Shown here: in pieces, positions 17,489 to 26,347 of the stretch
Position numbering within the stretch: position 1 is the first letter of the stretch
Layout: each line of letters opens with the position of its first letter
Assembly (NCBI GenBank): GCA_965262605.1
Contig: CBDHFN010000003.1
Coordinates: 558,001 to 622,000 of the forward strand
Direction: 5' to 3'
Source: CBDHFN01 sp965262605
Lineage (GTDB): Bacteria > Pseudomonadota > Alphaproteobacteria > JASGCL01
Length of the DNA stretch: 64,000 nt
The notes under the pieces: generated by a model
What the model was told of the DNA's origin: nothing
Databases searched by the model: none
The model's input: the letters and a program-made list of their open reading frames with translations, nothing else
Translations under genes and position numbers: made by a program

Positions 17489-18347
17489 ATTGTTCCCTAT
17501 ATATTGTAAAAAGTCCCGTTGCAATAACGATTGCCGCCCCAATAAACGAAGTTAGCGCGGGCAGGGAATTAAAAATCAGATAGCTCCACATTACAGCAAA
17601 TACAAACATGCTATACATAAATGGTTGCAATAGCGGGGCTGGTGCATAGCGATAGGCTTGCAAATTCAAGAAATGGCTAAATCCGCCCAAGAAGCTTAAG
17701 CCTAAAAAATATCCCCAATATTGTATTTCTGGAATTCTGAAATTCCAAACCATTACCATAAAACTTACGATAGTCACAAAGCCCGCAAACCATAACATAG
17801 AAGTTTCGGGCGAATCTACGATGCCTAATTTGCGGGTATAAATTTGAAATAAACTATATAAAATCACGCAAGTAAGAATTAAAATAGTATTTGTATCAAT
17901 CGGTATCACCCCGGGTTGCACAATGATTAACACGCCCAAAAAACCGATAACCACCGCCGACCAGCGATAAATTCCGACTTTTTCATTTAACAACCACGGC
18001 GAAAACGCCGTAATTACAAGCGGTGTTGCCGCCATAAAAGCGTGAATATCGCCAATGCTCATGGTTTTAACCACGATGATAAAAATCATGGATTCCACAA
18101 AATATATGGTGCAACGCAATAATTGCAACCATGGTTTATGGCTTTTAATTTGAATTGCCCGCTTTTTCACGCCCCGTTTGGCAAAAAATATTGTGGCAAT
18201 GAATAAAAATAAAAAACGCCAAAATAATATTTCAAACGGGTTAAAATTTTGCGTCAAAATTTTTGTTATGGCATCTTGCGAAGTCATAACAAAAGTTGAC
18301 GCTAACAGAATAATTACCGCTAATTTATGATTCTGGTTGGGCATCAT
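17460..18347 (-). CDS. EamA/DMT-superfamily transporter
   Basis: The 295-residue integral membrane protein has about ten hydrophobic helices arranged as two EamA repeats, each ending in segments such as 'WSAVVIGFLGVLIIVQPG' and 'FIGAAIVIATGLFTIYRE'. DMT transporters export or import metabolites and amino acids; the substrate cannot be read from sequence. Its start codon shares one base with the cysK stop (TAATG), so translation is likely coupled to cysK. Export of cysteine-pathway metabolites is a possible but unproven link. The 3' end overlaps the AsmA-like gene. Confidence 0.85.
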   Translation of the reverse strand: MMPNQNHKLAVIILLASTFVMTSQDAITKILTQNFNPFEILFWRFLFLFIATIFFAKRGVKKRAIQIKSHKPWLQLLRCTIYFVESMIFIIVVKTMSIGDIHAFMAATPLVITAFSPWLLNEKVGIYRWSAVVIGFLGVLIIVQPGVIPIDTNTILILTCVILYSLFQIYTRKLGIVDSPETSMLWFAGFVTIVSFMVMVWNFRIPEIQYWGYFLGLSFLGGFSHFLNLQAYRYAPAPLLQPFMYSMFVFAVMWSYLIFNSLPALTSFIGAAIVIATGLFTIYREQYVKRNSQKI

Positions 18348-19276
18348 TAAATGGCAGTATCCGCAGGCGATAAAAATCCTTCAATGGATAAATATCGTTC
18401 GCCCGTATCGTAATTAAAGCCTAAAATCTTTTTATCTTTGGCAATATCGCCCAATTTACTGGCAATTGCCGCCAAAGTTGCCCCCGAAGAAATACCCGCT
18501 AAAATTCCTTCTTTAGTTGCGCTTGCCCGCGCGAATTGGCGGGCTTCATCGGCGGAAACTTGAATCACGCCGTCAATATATTGCGCCAAATAATTTTTGG
18601 GAATAAATCCTGCCCCAATACCTTGAATGCCATGGGGGGCGGGCGACCCGCCAGAAATAACTGGTGATTCTTTGGGTTCAACCGCAAAAACCTTTAATTG
18701 GGGGAATTTGGCTTTTAATACTTGGGCGCACCCGCTAATATGTCCGCCCGTGCCGACCCCCGTGATTAAATAATCTAAACCATCGGGAAAATCCGCGATA
18801 ATTTCCAATGCTGTATGTTCAGCATGCGCCGAAATACAAGCGGGATTTTCAAATTGCGACGGCACCCAGCTGTTAGGAATCTCGCTTGCCAAGATATTAG
18901 CCCGCTCAATCGCGCCGCGCATTCCTTTTTCACGGGGGGTTAAATCAAAAGTTGCCCCATATGCAAGCATTAACTTGCGTCGTTCAATCGTCATAGATTC
19001 AGGCATGACTAAAATTAATTTATAATTTTTTACCGCCGCAACCATCGCCAAACCCACGCCAGTATTGCCCGAAGTTGGTTCAATAATTGTAGAATTTGCG
19101 TTTAATAATCCCGCTTTTTCGGCTTGTTCAATCATTTTTAAGGCGATGCGGTCTTTAATTGACCCGCCCGGATTTGCCCGTTCAAGTTTTAAAAAAACTT
19201 GTGATTCGGGGAATAATTTATGGGCGCGCACAACGGGGGTGCGTCCGATTGTATCTAAAATATTATTGTAAATCAT
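18347..19276 (-). CDS. cysK: Cysteine synthase (O-acetylserine sulfhydrylase)
   Basis: This PLP enzyme makes cysteine from O-acetylserine and sulfide. Lys41 in 'GGSIKDR' is the PLP-binding lysine, and 'TSGNTG' (68-73) binds the substrate carboxylate. The PLP-phosphate loop 'GVGTGGHISG' is present. The 309-residue length is typical of CysK. AAGGAG lies seven bases upstream of the start. It is 9 bp downstream of rph and overlaps the EamA gene by one base, so the three probably form an operon. CysK and CysM are hard to tell apart by eye, but the active-site wording fits CysK. Confidence 0.93.
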   Translation of the reverse strand: MIYNNILDTIGRTPVVRAHKLFPESQVFLKLERANPGGSIKDRIALKMIEQAEKAGLLNANSTIIEPTSGNTGVGLAMVAAVKNYKLILVMPESMTIERRKLMLAYGATFDLTPREKGMRGAIERANILASEIPNSWVPSQFENPACISAHAEHTALEIIADFPDGLDYLITGVGTGGHISGCAQVLKAKFPQLKVFAVEPKESPVISGGSPAPHGIQGIGAGFIPKNYLAQYIDGVIQVSADEARQFARASATKEGILAGISSGATLAAIASKLGDIAKDKKILGFNYDTGERYLSIEGFLSPADTAI

Positions 19277-19285
19277 GATAGCTCC

Positions 19286-20020
19286 TTATTTGATTTTAGC
19301 AATTGCTTGGTTTTGAATTTTGGTAATTTTTTTAATGGTCGCTTTGGCAAGGCTTATCATCGTGCGTAATTGCGATTCTTCAAAAGGTTCGCCCTCGGCG
19401 GATGCGGCGACTTCAATTATTTTACCCTGTTCGGTAAGCACAATATTCGCATCAACTTGGCATTGCGAATCTTCTTGATAACATAAATCACAAATTACTT
19501 GCCCTTGATAAATTCCGGTGGAAATGCCGATGACATGCGATTTTAAGGGAATGCTATTAATTAAGCCGATTTTAACCATATGTTGAAAAGCTAAATGCAG
19601 GGCAACCCACGCGCCCGTAATTGCCGCCGTTCTGGTGCCACCATCAGCATCAATCACATCGCAATCAATTTTAATTTGCCGCTCGCCCATGGCTTGAAAA
19701 TCAACGGCGGCGCGTAATGACCTGCCAATTAATCGTTGAATTTCTTTGACGCGCCCGTCTTCAAGATTACGGGCTCTTTCTATGCGCCTATCGGTGGCAC
19801 GGGGCAACATACCATATTCCGCCGTCACCCAGCCACGCCCCGATTTTTTCAAAAATGGTGGCACGGATTCATCTAAACTGGCGGTGATTAATAATTTCGT
19901 TTTACCGACTTGAATCATGCACGAACCCTCAGCAAATTGGCTGACATGCGGTGTTATGGTAATTTTGCGGGTTTGTTGATGGTTTCTGCCATCATTGCGG
20001 ATAAATTTAACTTGATTCAT
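19286..20020 (-). CDS. rph: Ribonuclease PH
   Basis: This phosphorolytic 3'-5' exoribonuclease trims tRNA 3' ends. The 244-residue product carries the family landmarks 'GSCMIQVGKTKLLITASLDE', 'RGWVTAEYGMLPRAT', 'RLIGRSLRAAVD', 'IDCDVIDADGGTRTAAITGAWVAL' and 'DLCYQEDSQCQVDANIV'. The phosphate-site Arg and catalytic Asp regions are intact, and the length is normal. It is followed by cysK and preceded by the sulfatase gene, all on the minus strand. Confidence 0.96.
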   Translation of the reverse strand: MNQVKFIRNDGRNHQQTRKITITPHVSQFAEGSCMIQVGKTKLLITASLDESVPPFLKKSGRGWVTAEYGMLPRATDRRIERARNLEDGRVKEIQRLIGRSLRAAVDFQAMGERQIKIDCDVIDADGGTRTAAITGAWVALHLAFQHMVKIGLINSIPLKSHVIGISTGIYQGQVICDLCYQEDSQCQVDANIVLTEQGKIIEVAASAEGEPFEESQLRTMISLAKATIKKITKIQNQAIAKIK

Positions 20021-20035
20021 AAATGTCTTTCATAT

Positions 20036-21559
20036 TTAGGGGAATTTATTGGGTCTGGGAAATCTTGTCGCCACATCAAAATTGGTTAAATCAAGATGCG
20101 AACGCGAATATTCAGTGGAAGCATCGCGAATCGGTTGATAATCCCATGGCTGATATTGCCCTTGCCGTAAGGCTTGATGCAAGATTCTTCTGGTGTCTTG
20201 GTTGGCAATTATTTTTTGGCGCATTTGGGCAATATCCCAATGTTCTTTGGCGATTCGCTGTAATCTTTGGGTAATTTTTACTTTATACGCGCTAATATTA
20301 TTGCTTTCATGGGGATCATTTTCTAAATTATATAAAATATCGCCATCGGCGGGGGCGTAAATATATTTATAATTGCCTTCACGCACCATAAGCATCGGCT
20401 CAATCGCGCCTTCGGCGGTATATTCGCAAATTGTCGGGGGGTGGCTATTACCCCCATTTAGCAGGCTTGCCCATGACACGCCGTCAATCGGTGCGGCAAT
20501 GGCGCCGTTATATTCGGTTAAGTCATTCAAAGTCGGCAATAAATCAATCAAAGAAACGCTGTTTTCAATAATTTTCGGTGAAATAGCATGGGGGTAATGA
20601 ATAATTAATGGCACTTTGGCGGCAAAATCACGAAATGTCATTTTATACCATAATCCGCGCTCGCCTAACATATCGCCGTGGTCAGACGAAATAATAATAA
20701 TTGTATTATCATATTGATTGGTTGCTTTTAGCGCGGCGATTAATTCACCAATCATTTCATCAACCATGGTTATATTGGCAAAATACGCTCTTCTGGCGCG
20801 CAAAATATCATTATCGCTGATGGCAACTTTGTCAAGGTCAATGGCTTTTTCTAAACGCAAGCCATGCGCATCATTATCATCTTTGGCGGGGCGCGGTATG
20901 TTCGGCATCGGAATTTTGATTTTATCATACGCGTCCCAATATTTTTGCCGCGCGGCATATGGGTCGTGCGGGTGAATAAAACTGCTTACCATGCAAAAAG
21001 GTCTAGAATCTTCGCGTCTTGCTAATCGGTAAATTTCCCGTTTAGAGCTCCATAATACTTCATCATCGTAATCAAGTTGATTGGTAATTTCGGCAACGCC
21101 AGCTTGCTTAACCGAAGACATATTATGATACCATAAATCAATTCGTTCCTTGGGTTCATGCCAATTGGGCACCCAACCAAAATCCGCAGGATAAATATCG
21201 GTGGTAAGCCTTCGTTCAAAGCCATGATATTGGTCGGAACCAACAAAGTGCATTTTGCCCGATAATATAGTTTCGTAATTATTTAAACGCAAATAATGCG
21301 CAAAAGTTGGGGTTAAACTATCTAAAATCGCGGCATTATCATAACCATGATGATTTTTTATAAATTGTCCGCTCATTATCCCATATCGTGACGGGGTGCA
21401 TAAGGGTGATGGACAATAAGCATTGGTAAAAACGGCTGAATTTTCAACCAGCTTATCTAGATTGGGGGTAATTGAAACAGCTTTTTTATTAATAAATTTA
21501 AGAGCTAAAGCAGATAATTGGTCTGCCATAATAAATAAAATATTGGGTTTTTTTGACAT
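20036..21559 (-). CDS. betC: Choline-sulfatase-like type I sulfatase
   Basis: This alkaline-phosphatase-fold sulfatase has 507 residues. Cys54 in 'PLCTPSR' is the residue converted to formylglycine. Metal ligands are seen in 'FIMADQ' near the start and in 'SSDHGDMLGERGLW'. The loop 'SFIHPHDPY' and the C-terminal tail ('WDYQPIRDASTEYSRSHLDL...RFPRP') match BetC choline-sulfatases, which release choline and sulfate from choline-O-sulfate. The start at 21559 has AAGGAAG just upstream; the frame reaches back to 21610 without a better site. No betAB or transporter genes adjoin it, so choline must be processed elsewhere. Other sulfate esters are possible substrates. Confidence 0.82.
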   Translation of the reverse strand: MSKKPNILFIMADQLSALALKFINKKAVSITPNLDKLVENSAVFTNAYCPSPLCTPSRYGIMSGQFIKNHHGYDNAAILDSLTPTFAHYLRLNNYETILSGKMHFVGSDQYHGFERRLTTDIYPADFGWVPNWHEPKERIDLWYHNMSSVKQAGVAEITNQLDYDDEVLWSSKREIYRLARREDSRPFCMVSSFIHPHDPYAARQKYWDAYDKIKIPMPNIPRPAKDDNDAHGLRLEKAIDLDKVAISDNDILRARRAYFANITMVDEMIGELIAALKATNQYDNTIIIISSDHGDMLGERGLWYKMTFRDFAAKVPLIIHYPHAISPKIIENSVSLIDLLPTLNDLTEYNGAIAAPIDGVSWASLLNGGNSHPPTICEYTAEGAIEPMLMVREGNYKYIYAPADGDILYNLENDPHESNNISAYKVKITQRLQRIAKEHWDIAQMRQKIIANQDTRRILHQALRQGQYQPWDYQPIRDASTEYSRSHLDLTNFDVATRFPRPNKFP

Positions 21560-21631
21560 ATAACTTCCTTTATTTGTGTTGACTATACATTGGCGCACAT
21601 TAAGTTGCAAGTAATTTCGCTGTGCTTTTTA

Positions 21632-21817
21632 TTATTTTTTGGCGGGCTTGCTTGCCTCATATAACGCTTGCGCTTTGGCGCTAATATCAACTTTGTCTTG
21701 TATGACCTCACGATTATACTGAGCTTGCGCCAATGGCGTTTGCTTAGCAGGCAAGCGAGGGACGCGAACCAATGCGTGCGCAGAGGTTGTTGCCGAAGTT
21801 ATAGATGATATTGACAT
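21632..21817 (-). CDS. Small hypothetical protein, possibly flagellum-associated
   Basis: This 61-residue ORF has a Ser/Ala-rich start (MSISSITSATTSAHALVRVP) and ends 'DKVDISAKAQALYEASKPAKK'. The 'VDISAKAQAL' stretch resembles the small motif found in FlgM and other flagellar cytoplasmic proteins. No clear ribosome site precedes the ATG. Position between the sulfatase gene and repeat array A, 4 kb from flgBC, gives weak support. It may be a real short gene or a chance ORF. Confidence 0.4.
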   Translation of the reverse strand: MSISSITSATTSAHALVRVPRLPAKQTPLAQAQYNREVIQDKVDISAKAQALYEASKPAKK

Positions 21818-21902
21818 ATAAAATTATTATATCTGTTTTAAATAATTTTACAAGTTAATTATTTTAAAAAATAGCCCAATAATTGAAAAAAATCATTATA
21901 TC

Positions 21903-22500
21903 TTATTTTAAGGGCGGGTGGGGGAATCCCCCAAAATATAACGAATAAAACAGCAAGAATTTTTATTTTCGCACCCTATTTTGCGCTTACGCTTTACTAG
22001 AATTAAAAGAATTAAAAGAATTAAAAGAATTAAAAGAATTTAATGATTATTAAAATATTTAATTATCAAATTTGGTTAAAAATATATGGTTGCAAGACGA
22101 AAAAGAAAAAAATTCTTAAAATTCTTAAAATTCTTAAAATTCTTAAAATTCTTAAAATTCTTGTAAAAGGGGGATTGGGGGAATCCCCCAAAATATAGCG
22201 AATAAAACTGCACGAATTTTTATTGTCGCTAACTATTTTTACGCTTGACTTCCATGGATTCTTTAATAGGATTATGGGATTATAGGATTAAATGATTATT
22301 AAAATAGTAATTAATCAAATTCGGTTAAAATATATGCCTGTATGATGAAAAAGAAAAAAATCCTTCAATCTTTTTAATCCTTAAATCCTATTTTAAGGGG
22401 GATTGGGGGAATCCCCCAAAATATAACGAATAAAAACAGCATAATTTTTTATTTTCGCACCTTATTTTGCGCTTACGCTTTACTAGAATTAAAAGAATTA
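21903..22500 (-). repeat. Repeat array A: about three units of a 228-257 bp hairpin-prone repeat
   Basis: The palindromic core TGGGGGAATCCCCCA recurs at 21919, 22176 and 22404. Each unit also carries AATATAACGAATAAAAC or a close variant, a TTTTGCGCTTACGCTT-like box, and two short-tandem-repeat blocks. In unit 1 these blocks are GAATTAAAA repeated four times (from 22000) and ATTCTTAAA repeated five times (from about 22112). In unit 2 they are GGATTA-like and AATCC-like. Array B at 26.9-27.8 kb is the same family in opposite orientation. The array occupies most of the 21818-22589 gap, and I see no gene in it. Confidence 0.85.
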
Positions 22501-22507
22501 AAAAAAT

Positions 22508-22522
22508 CAAGAATATCTTGAT
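22508..22522. repeat. Short palindrome upstream of the DegT aminotransferase gene
   Basis: TCAAGAATATCTTGA is a near-perfect inverted repeat about 70 bp before the start at 22590. It could be an operator, or the end of array A. It resembles the half-sites GTCAAGAATT of the 6776 palindrome. Confidence 0.3.
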
Positions 22523-22589
22523 AAAATAAATCTTGATTGTTAAGGCAATAATTTGTATAACGCCAGAATTGAAAATTGAAAGTTTAGCA

Positions 22590-23702
22590 ATGACGCAAAA
22601 TGATAAAATTCCTTTATGTGATTTAGTGGCGCAATATCAAATTTACCGCCCACAAATGCAGCAGTTTTTTGACGAAATTTGTATGCAGAGCGCATTTATT
22701 AAAGGCAAATATTGCCAACAATTTGAAGCAGATTTTACCAAAGCATGCGAAGCAAATTATGGCGCAGGTTGTTCTAATGGCACTTCGGCGTTAAAGCTTG
22801 CGCTGGAAATTTATGGGGTCGGACATGGCGATGAAGTTATTTTGCCAAGCCATACTTTTGTTGCCACCGCCGAAGCCATCTTGCATGTCGGTGCAACCCC
22901 TGTTTTTGCCGATATTAACCCCCATGATTACACTATTTGTCCAAAATCTGTTGCAAGATTAATTACCAAAAAAACTAAGGCAATTATCGCCGTGCATATC
23001 TATGGCACGCCTTGTGATATGCCACAATTACAGGCAATTTGCGATGCGCATAATTTATTATTATTTGAAGATTCCGCCCAAGCCCATCTGGCAAAATATC
23101 AAGATAAAATTGTCGGTAATTTTGGGCATGCAGCTTCGTTTAGTTTTTATCCGGGCAAGAATCTTGGCGCCTATGGCGATGCGGGTTTTGTCATTGTTCG
23201 CGATAAAGATAAATTCACGCAACTTAAACGCTTAATTGACCACGGCAGGTTAAGCAAGCATGACCACGAAATTAATGGCTATAACGAACGAATGGACGCG
23301 ATGCAGGCGGGGATTTTAAGCATAAAATTACCGCATTTACAAGATTGGAGCGCGGCAAGACGCAAAATTGCTAATCATTATCATCAAGCTTTTGACGGCA
23401 AAAAAGATATTAAAATTATGCAAATTAGCAATGATAAAACCCCCGTGTATCATGTTTATTGCATTCAAGTCAATCATCGGGCAAAATTATTTGAAATTCT
23501 TGATGAAAAACAAATTTCATTTGGGATTCATTACCCCGAACCTGTGCATGTTTTAAAACCTTTTCAGCAATTTAAGCGCGATAATTTAAACATCACCGAA
23601 GAAATTTCCCCAAAAATTGCGTCTTTGCCCATTTACCCAGAAATGACGGATAGCCAAATTCAACGGGTTATTGACGCTGTTTTAACATATAGTCGGTTAT
23701 AA
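22590..23702 (+). CDS. DegT/DnrJ/EryC1-type sugar aminotransferase
   Basis: This PLP-dependent aminotransferase normally acts on nucleotide-linked keto sugars. The 370-residue protein has 'CSNGTSALKLALEIYGVGHGDEVILPSHTFVATAEAI' and 'LLFEDSAQAHLAKY' with the PLP-contacting Asp. 'FSFYPGKNLGAYGDAG' follows, in which Lys190 is the PLP lysine. The C-terminal part ends 'SLPIYPEMTDSQIQRVIDAV', all standard. The in-frame TTG at 22533 was rejected as start because the following residues do not fit the family. Products of this family go into LPS, glycans or flagellin glycosylation. Its place between inverted repeat arrays and near flagellar genes makes the last option worth considering but unproven. 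Confidence 0.88.
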   Translation: MTQNDKIPLCDLVAQYQIYRPQMQQFFDEICMQSAFIKGKYCQQFEADFTKACEANYGAGCSNGTSALKLALEIYGVGHGDEVILPSHTFVATAEAILHVGATPVFADINPHDYTICPKSVARLITKKTKAIIAVHIYGTPCDMPQLQAICDAHNLLLFEDSAQAHLAKYQDKIVGNFGHAASFSFYPGKNLGAYGDAGFVIVRDKDKFTQLKRLIDHGRLSKHDHEINGYNERMDAMQAGILSIKLPHLQDWSAARRKIANHYHQAFDGKKDIKIMQISNDKTPVYHVYCIQVNHRAKLFEILDEKQISFGIHYPEPVHVLKPFQQFKRDNLNITEEISPKIASLPIYPEMTDSQIQRVIDAVLTYSRL

Positions 23703-23704
23703 AT

Positions 23705-24568
23705 ATGCACCCAGCCTTTTCCGTGATAATTTTTACCACCATAACGGGTTTAGGTTATGGTATTGCCAATATTGTATTTTTAAATGCTTTATGGGGGCGA
23801 TGGAATGAATTTAATATTTTTTTAATATTTATCTCTTATTGCTTCGTGGCTTTGGGTTTATGTGCATCTTTGTTCCATTTGGGGCATATTAACCGCGCAT
23901 GGCGCGCTTTGTCCCAATGGCGAAGTTCTTGGTTATCGCGCGAAGGGATTTTGTCGTTATTAAGTTTTATCCCGCCGTTTTTTATTATATTTTTTGCCAA
24001 TGCCGATATTTTTATCTTATCATTATTGGGATTAATCATTAATTTTTCGGTTATTTTCGCAACCGCGATGATTTATGCGTCCTTAAAACCGATTCAAGCA
24101 TGGCATAATCCGCTTGTGCCTATATTATTTCAGCTTGTCTCGCTTATCAGTGGTTATTTAGCTATCGCCGCATTAACCCACCAATATGATACAAGAATTT
24201 TTTGGGGCATCTTGCTTAGCATGGCTATTTTTAGCCTATATTGGTATATAATTGCCCGCGAACCCGCCATTTCAACGATTGGTTCCGCAACCGGTTTGGG
24301 AAAATTAGGCAAAGTGCGCGCCATGGATTCGCCCCATGATGGCGCCAATTACTTGCAAAAAGAAATGGGTTTTAAAATCATGCGCCAACATGCGCAAAGC
24401 TGTAAATTGGTTATTTTAGGTCTGTGGTTTTGGGCAATAATGGCGGTGCATATTCACGATTATGGTATTATTATTGGATTTTTTGCATATTTTAGCGGTG
24501 TTTTTTTAAGCCGATGGTTGTTTTTTGCCGAAGCGAAGCATGTTGTTAATCTATACTACCCTTCTTAA
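23705..24568 (+). CDS. DmsC-like dimethyl sulfoxide reductase anchor subunit
   Basis: The 287-residue membrane protein has eight hydrophobic segments. It carries the DmsC signature 'FSVIIFTTITGLGYGIA...ALGLCASLFHLGHINRAWRALSQWRSSWLSREG'. DmsC-type anchors pass electrons from quinol to a periplasmic molybdopterin enzyme through a DmsB ferredoxin subunit. No dmsA or dmsB gene lies next to it, which is unusual; the partners may be elsewhere. It starts two bases after the DegT stop, so the pair is probably co-transcribed although functionally unrelated. Confidence 0.8.
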   Translation: MHPAFSVIIFTTITGLGYGIANIVFLNALWGRWNEFNIFLIFISYCFVALGLCASLFHLGHINRAWRALSQWRSSWLSREGILSLLSFIPPFFIIFFANADIFILSLLGLIINFSVIFATAMIYASLKPIQAWHNPLVPILFQLVSLISGYLAIAALTHQYDTRIFWGILLSMAIFSLYWYIIAREPAISTIGSATGLGKLGKVRAMDSPHDGANYLQKEMGFKIMRQHAQSCKLVILGLWFWAIMAVHIHDYGIIIGFFAYFSGVFLSRWLFFAEAKHVVNLYYPS

Positions 24569-24588
24569 ATTTTAAAGCTTTTAAAGCA

Positions 24589-24773
24589 CTGATTTTGGGC
24601 ATTTTTAAAGCCCTGATTTTGGGCATTTTGCGTCGTCATAAAAAAATTTTAAAACGCATGAACACTTAGAGTTCACTTGCCTTTTAAAATTTTTTTCTTC
24701 CTAGCACTATACCCAAACTGAGCGCTTTATTCTTTTGTAAACCATGATTTTGGGCATTTTTAAAGCCCTGATT
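24589..24773 (+). repeat. Direct repeats with the GCCCTGATT motif
   Basis: A 30-bp sequence beginning TGATTTTGGGCATTTTTAAA occurs at 24589 and 24744. It ends in AGCCCTGATT, and the first copy continues into a second TGATTTTGGGCATTTT. The word AGCCCTGAT also separates hairpins in the 6.5-kb mosaic repeat. This region plus the hairpin at 24640 fills the gap 24569-24946; I see no gene in it. Confidence 0.65.
24640..24696. terminator. Bidirectional hairpin after the DmsC-like gene
   Basis: A perfect 15-bp AT stem (24640-24654 with 24682-24696) ends in a T-run on both strands. Inside it is a second hairpin, TGAAC/GTTCA, at 24659-24675. It could terminate the DegT-DmsC transcript or be a small structured RNA. 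Confidence 0.5.
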
Positions 24774-24946
24774 TAATGGTAATTATTTTAAAAATCACGG
24801 CATATAAATAAAATTTTATGTAATTTGCAAATAATTCTTGCAATATTCGCATATTTTATTATAGTATATCTTAGTGGAAGCATTATAATATAAAAATATT
24901 CAATAATAATTGACAATGATTATTATGAAAAATTTAGGATAATGCC

Positions 24947-25885
24947 ATGACTAATGCCATTTCAAATTCAAATTCCAGCGCAGAATACCTCAAAACCCTA
25001 GGCGTCAGAAATAAGAAAAAATTAAATAATAATGCCGATATTACGCAATTATTGGGTAATGAAGCGCATCCACAAAATCTGCAAGATAAAATTTCATTTG
25101 CCCAGCAAATTGGCAAATATCGCCAAGCTGAACGCAATAACGCGACATTGAGTGCCCAACAATTCACCGCCCAAAGATTTGATTACCAATCATTTAAGGG
25201 GCAGATTTCGGGCAATGATAATGGTGATATTTTATCGCAAATCACCGATTTTTTAAGTAATATCCTGCAAAATGCCCAATCGCAAGGCTTAGGAAATTTA
25301 TTGAATCTTGACGATAAATCCCCAGATGATAATGCTAAGGACGATGCAACAAATGATGCGAATAAAAATAATAAATTAGATATATTAGCGCAATTGCAAA
25401 AAGCTTTGCAAGCTGGTGAGGGTAAATTTAGCTTTCATTTTGAGCAATTAACGAAATTTTCAACCGAAAACACTGATTTATCGCAAGAAAACCCTGAAGT
25501 TTCGCAATATTTCCAAAAACTTAGCGTTGACTTCACAATTACTTTTGAAAAACCCACCAATATTGATGATGATGCGCAAGTCCAAGAATCTAATGGCGAA
25601 GATGGTAATAAATTGGATTTATTGGATAAAAACGGCAATTTAGATTTATCAAAATTAGCCGATTTTCTGAATCAAGAATTAACAAAATTCGCCGATATTT
25701 TGGGGTATTCCGATAATGCCAAGAAAAAATTAGCAGCAGGCAAAAAAATTGATAATAATGATGGCAATAATACGCCAACCCCCCTAGATTTAGCCATTGA
25801 TGCCGCTAAAAATGAGCAATTAAGTAAATCGCGCTTGGGCTATTTTTCCTTCCGAAGTGAATCATTAATTAACATCACTATTTAA
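24947..25885 (+). CDS. Hypothetical Asn/Asp-rich protein upstream of flgB
   Basis: I do not recognise this 312-residue protein. It has no signal peptide or membrane segment. It is rich in Asn, Asp, Lys and Gln. The middle part has 'ITDFLSNILQNAQSQGLGNLLNL', a low-complexity acidic stretch (DDKSPDDNAKDDATNDANKN), then amphipathic segments such as 'LQKALQAGEGKFSFHFEQLTKF' and 'QYFQKLSVDFTITFEKP'. It ends 'RSESLINITI'. The gene is separated from flgB by 62 bp. By position and composition it might be a flagellar or secreted accessory protein, but this is guesswork. The ORF is long and uninterrupted, so it is very likely real. Confidence 0.7.
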   Translation: MTNAISNSNSSAEYLKTLGVRNKKKLNNNADITQLLGNEAHPQNLQDKISFAQQIGKYRQAERNNATLSAQQFTAQRFDYQSFKGQISGNDNGDILSQITDFLSNILQNAQSQGLGNLLNLDDKSPDDNAKDDATNDANKNNKLDILAQLQKALQAGEGKFSFHFEQLTKFSTENTDLSQENPEVSQYFQKLSVDFTITFEKPTNIDDDAQVQESNGEDGNKLDLLDKNGNLDLSKLADFLNQELTKFADILGYSDNAKKKLAAGKKIDNNDGNNTPTPLDLAIDAAKNEQLSKSRLGYFSFRSESLINITI

Positions 25886-25891
25886 TTAATT

Positions 25892-25907
25892 TGGCATGAT
25901 TCTTGAA
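25892..25907 (+). promoter_or_regulatory. Sigma54-like promoter candidate upstream of flgB
   Basis: TGGCATGATTCTTGAA lies 40 bp before the flgB start. It has the -24 GG and the right 10-bp spacing. The -12 element reads GA instead of the near-invariant GC, so it is a weak match. Sigma54 drives basal-body and hook genes in several alphaproteobacteria. Confidence 0.25.
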
Positions 25908-25947
25908 TGTTTATTTTTTGAGAAGAAAATAACCATAGGAGAGAATC

Positions 25948-26334
25948 ATGGCATCAGCAAGCCCCGATTTAACAAATAATTTATACGCCGCCAGCCGTTA
26001 TTTATCGGCACGGCAAAAAATCTTATCACAAAATATCGCCAACAGCGACACGCCGCGATATGTTGCACGCGACTTACAAAAAGCCGATTTATCGGGTGGC
26101 AATGAATTTTCATTATTTGTCGCCAATGGTAAAAGCTATAGCACGGGGGCAGCAAATTTAACGGCGCACGCCAAAGAAGACAAAACAGCTTATGAAATCA
26201 CGCCAGACGGCAACCGCATTTCATTAGAACAACAATTTGTTAAAGTAAGCGAAACCCAAGAAAAATTCGCCTTAATCAATGGTTTAATGCGTAAATGGAA
26301 AAGCATAAAATCAACCGCATTAGGCAATGTGTAA
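25948..26334 (+). CDS. flgB: Flagellar basal-body rod protein FlgB
   Basis: This is the proximal rod subunit of the flagellar basal body, exported by the flagellar type III apparatus. The 128-residue product has the rod-family N-terminal motif 'ARQKILSQNIANSDTPRYVARDLQ' and a C-terminal amphipathic helix ('VSETQEKFALINGLMRKWKSI'). The length is typical. GGAGAG lies just before the ATG. flgC follows after 13 bp. Other basal-body genes, such as fliE, are absent from the window. Confidence 0.93.
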   Translation: MASASPDLTNNLYAASRYLSARQKILSQNIANSDTPRYVARDLQKADLSGGNEFSLFVANGKSYSTGAANLTAHAKEDKTAYEITPDGNRISLEQQFVKVSETQEKFALINGLMRKWKSIKSTALGNV

Positions 26335-26347
26335 TTAGGAGAGAACT

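Noticed and set aside
21903..22500. CRISPR array
   Set aside because: Units are 228-257 bp, follow one another without unique spacers, contain degenerate short tandem repeats, and no cas genes are nearby. The same holds for array B.
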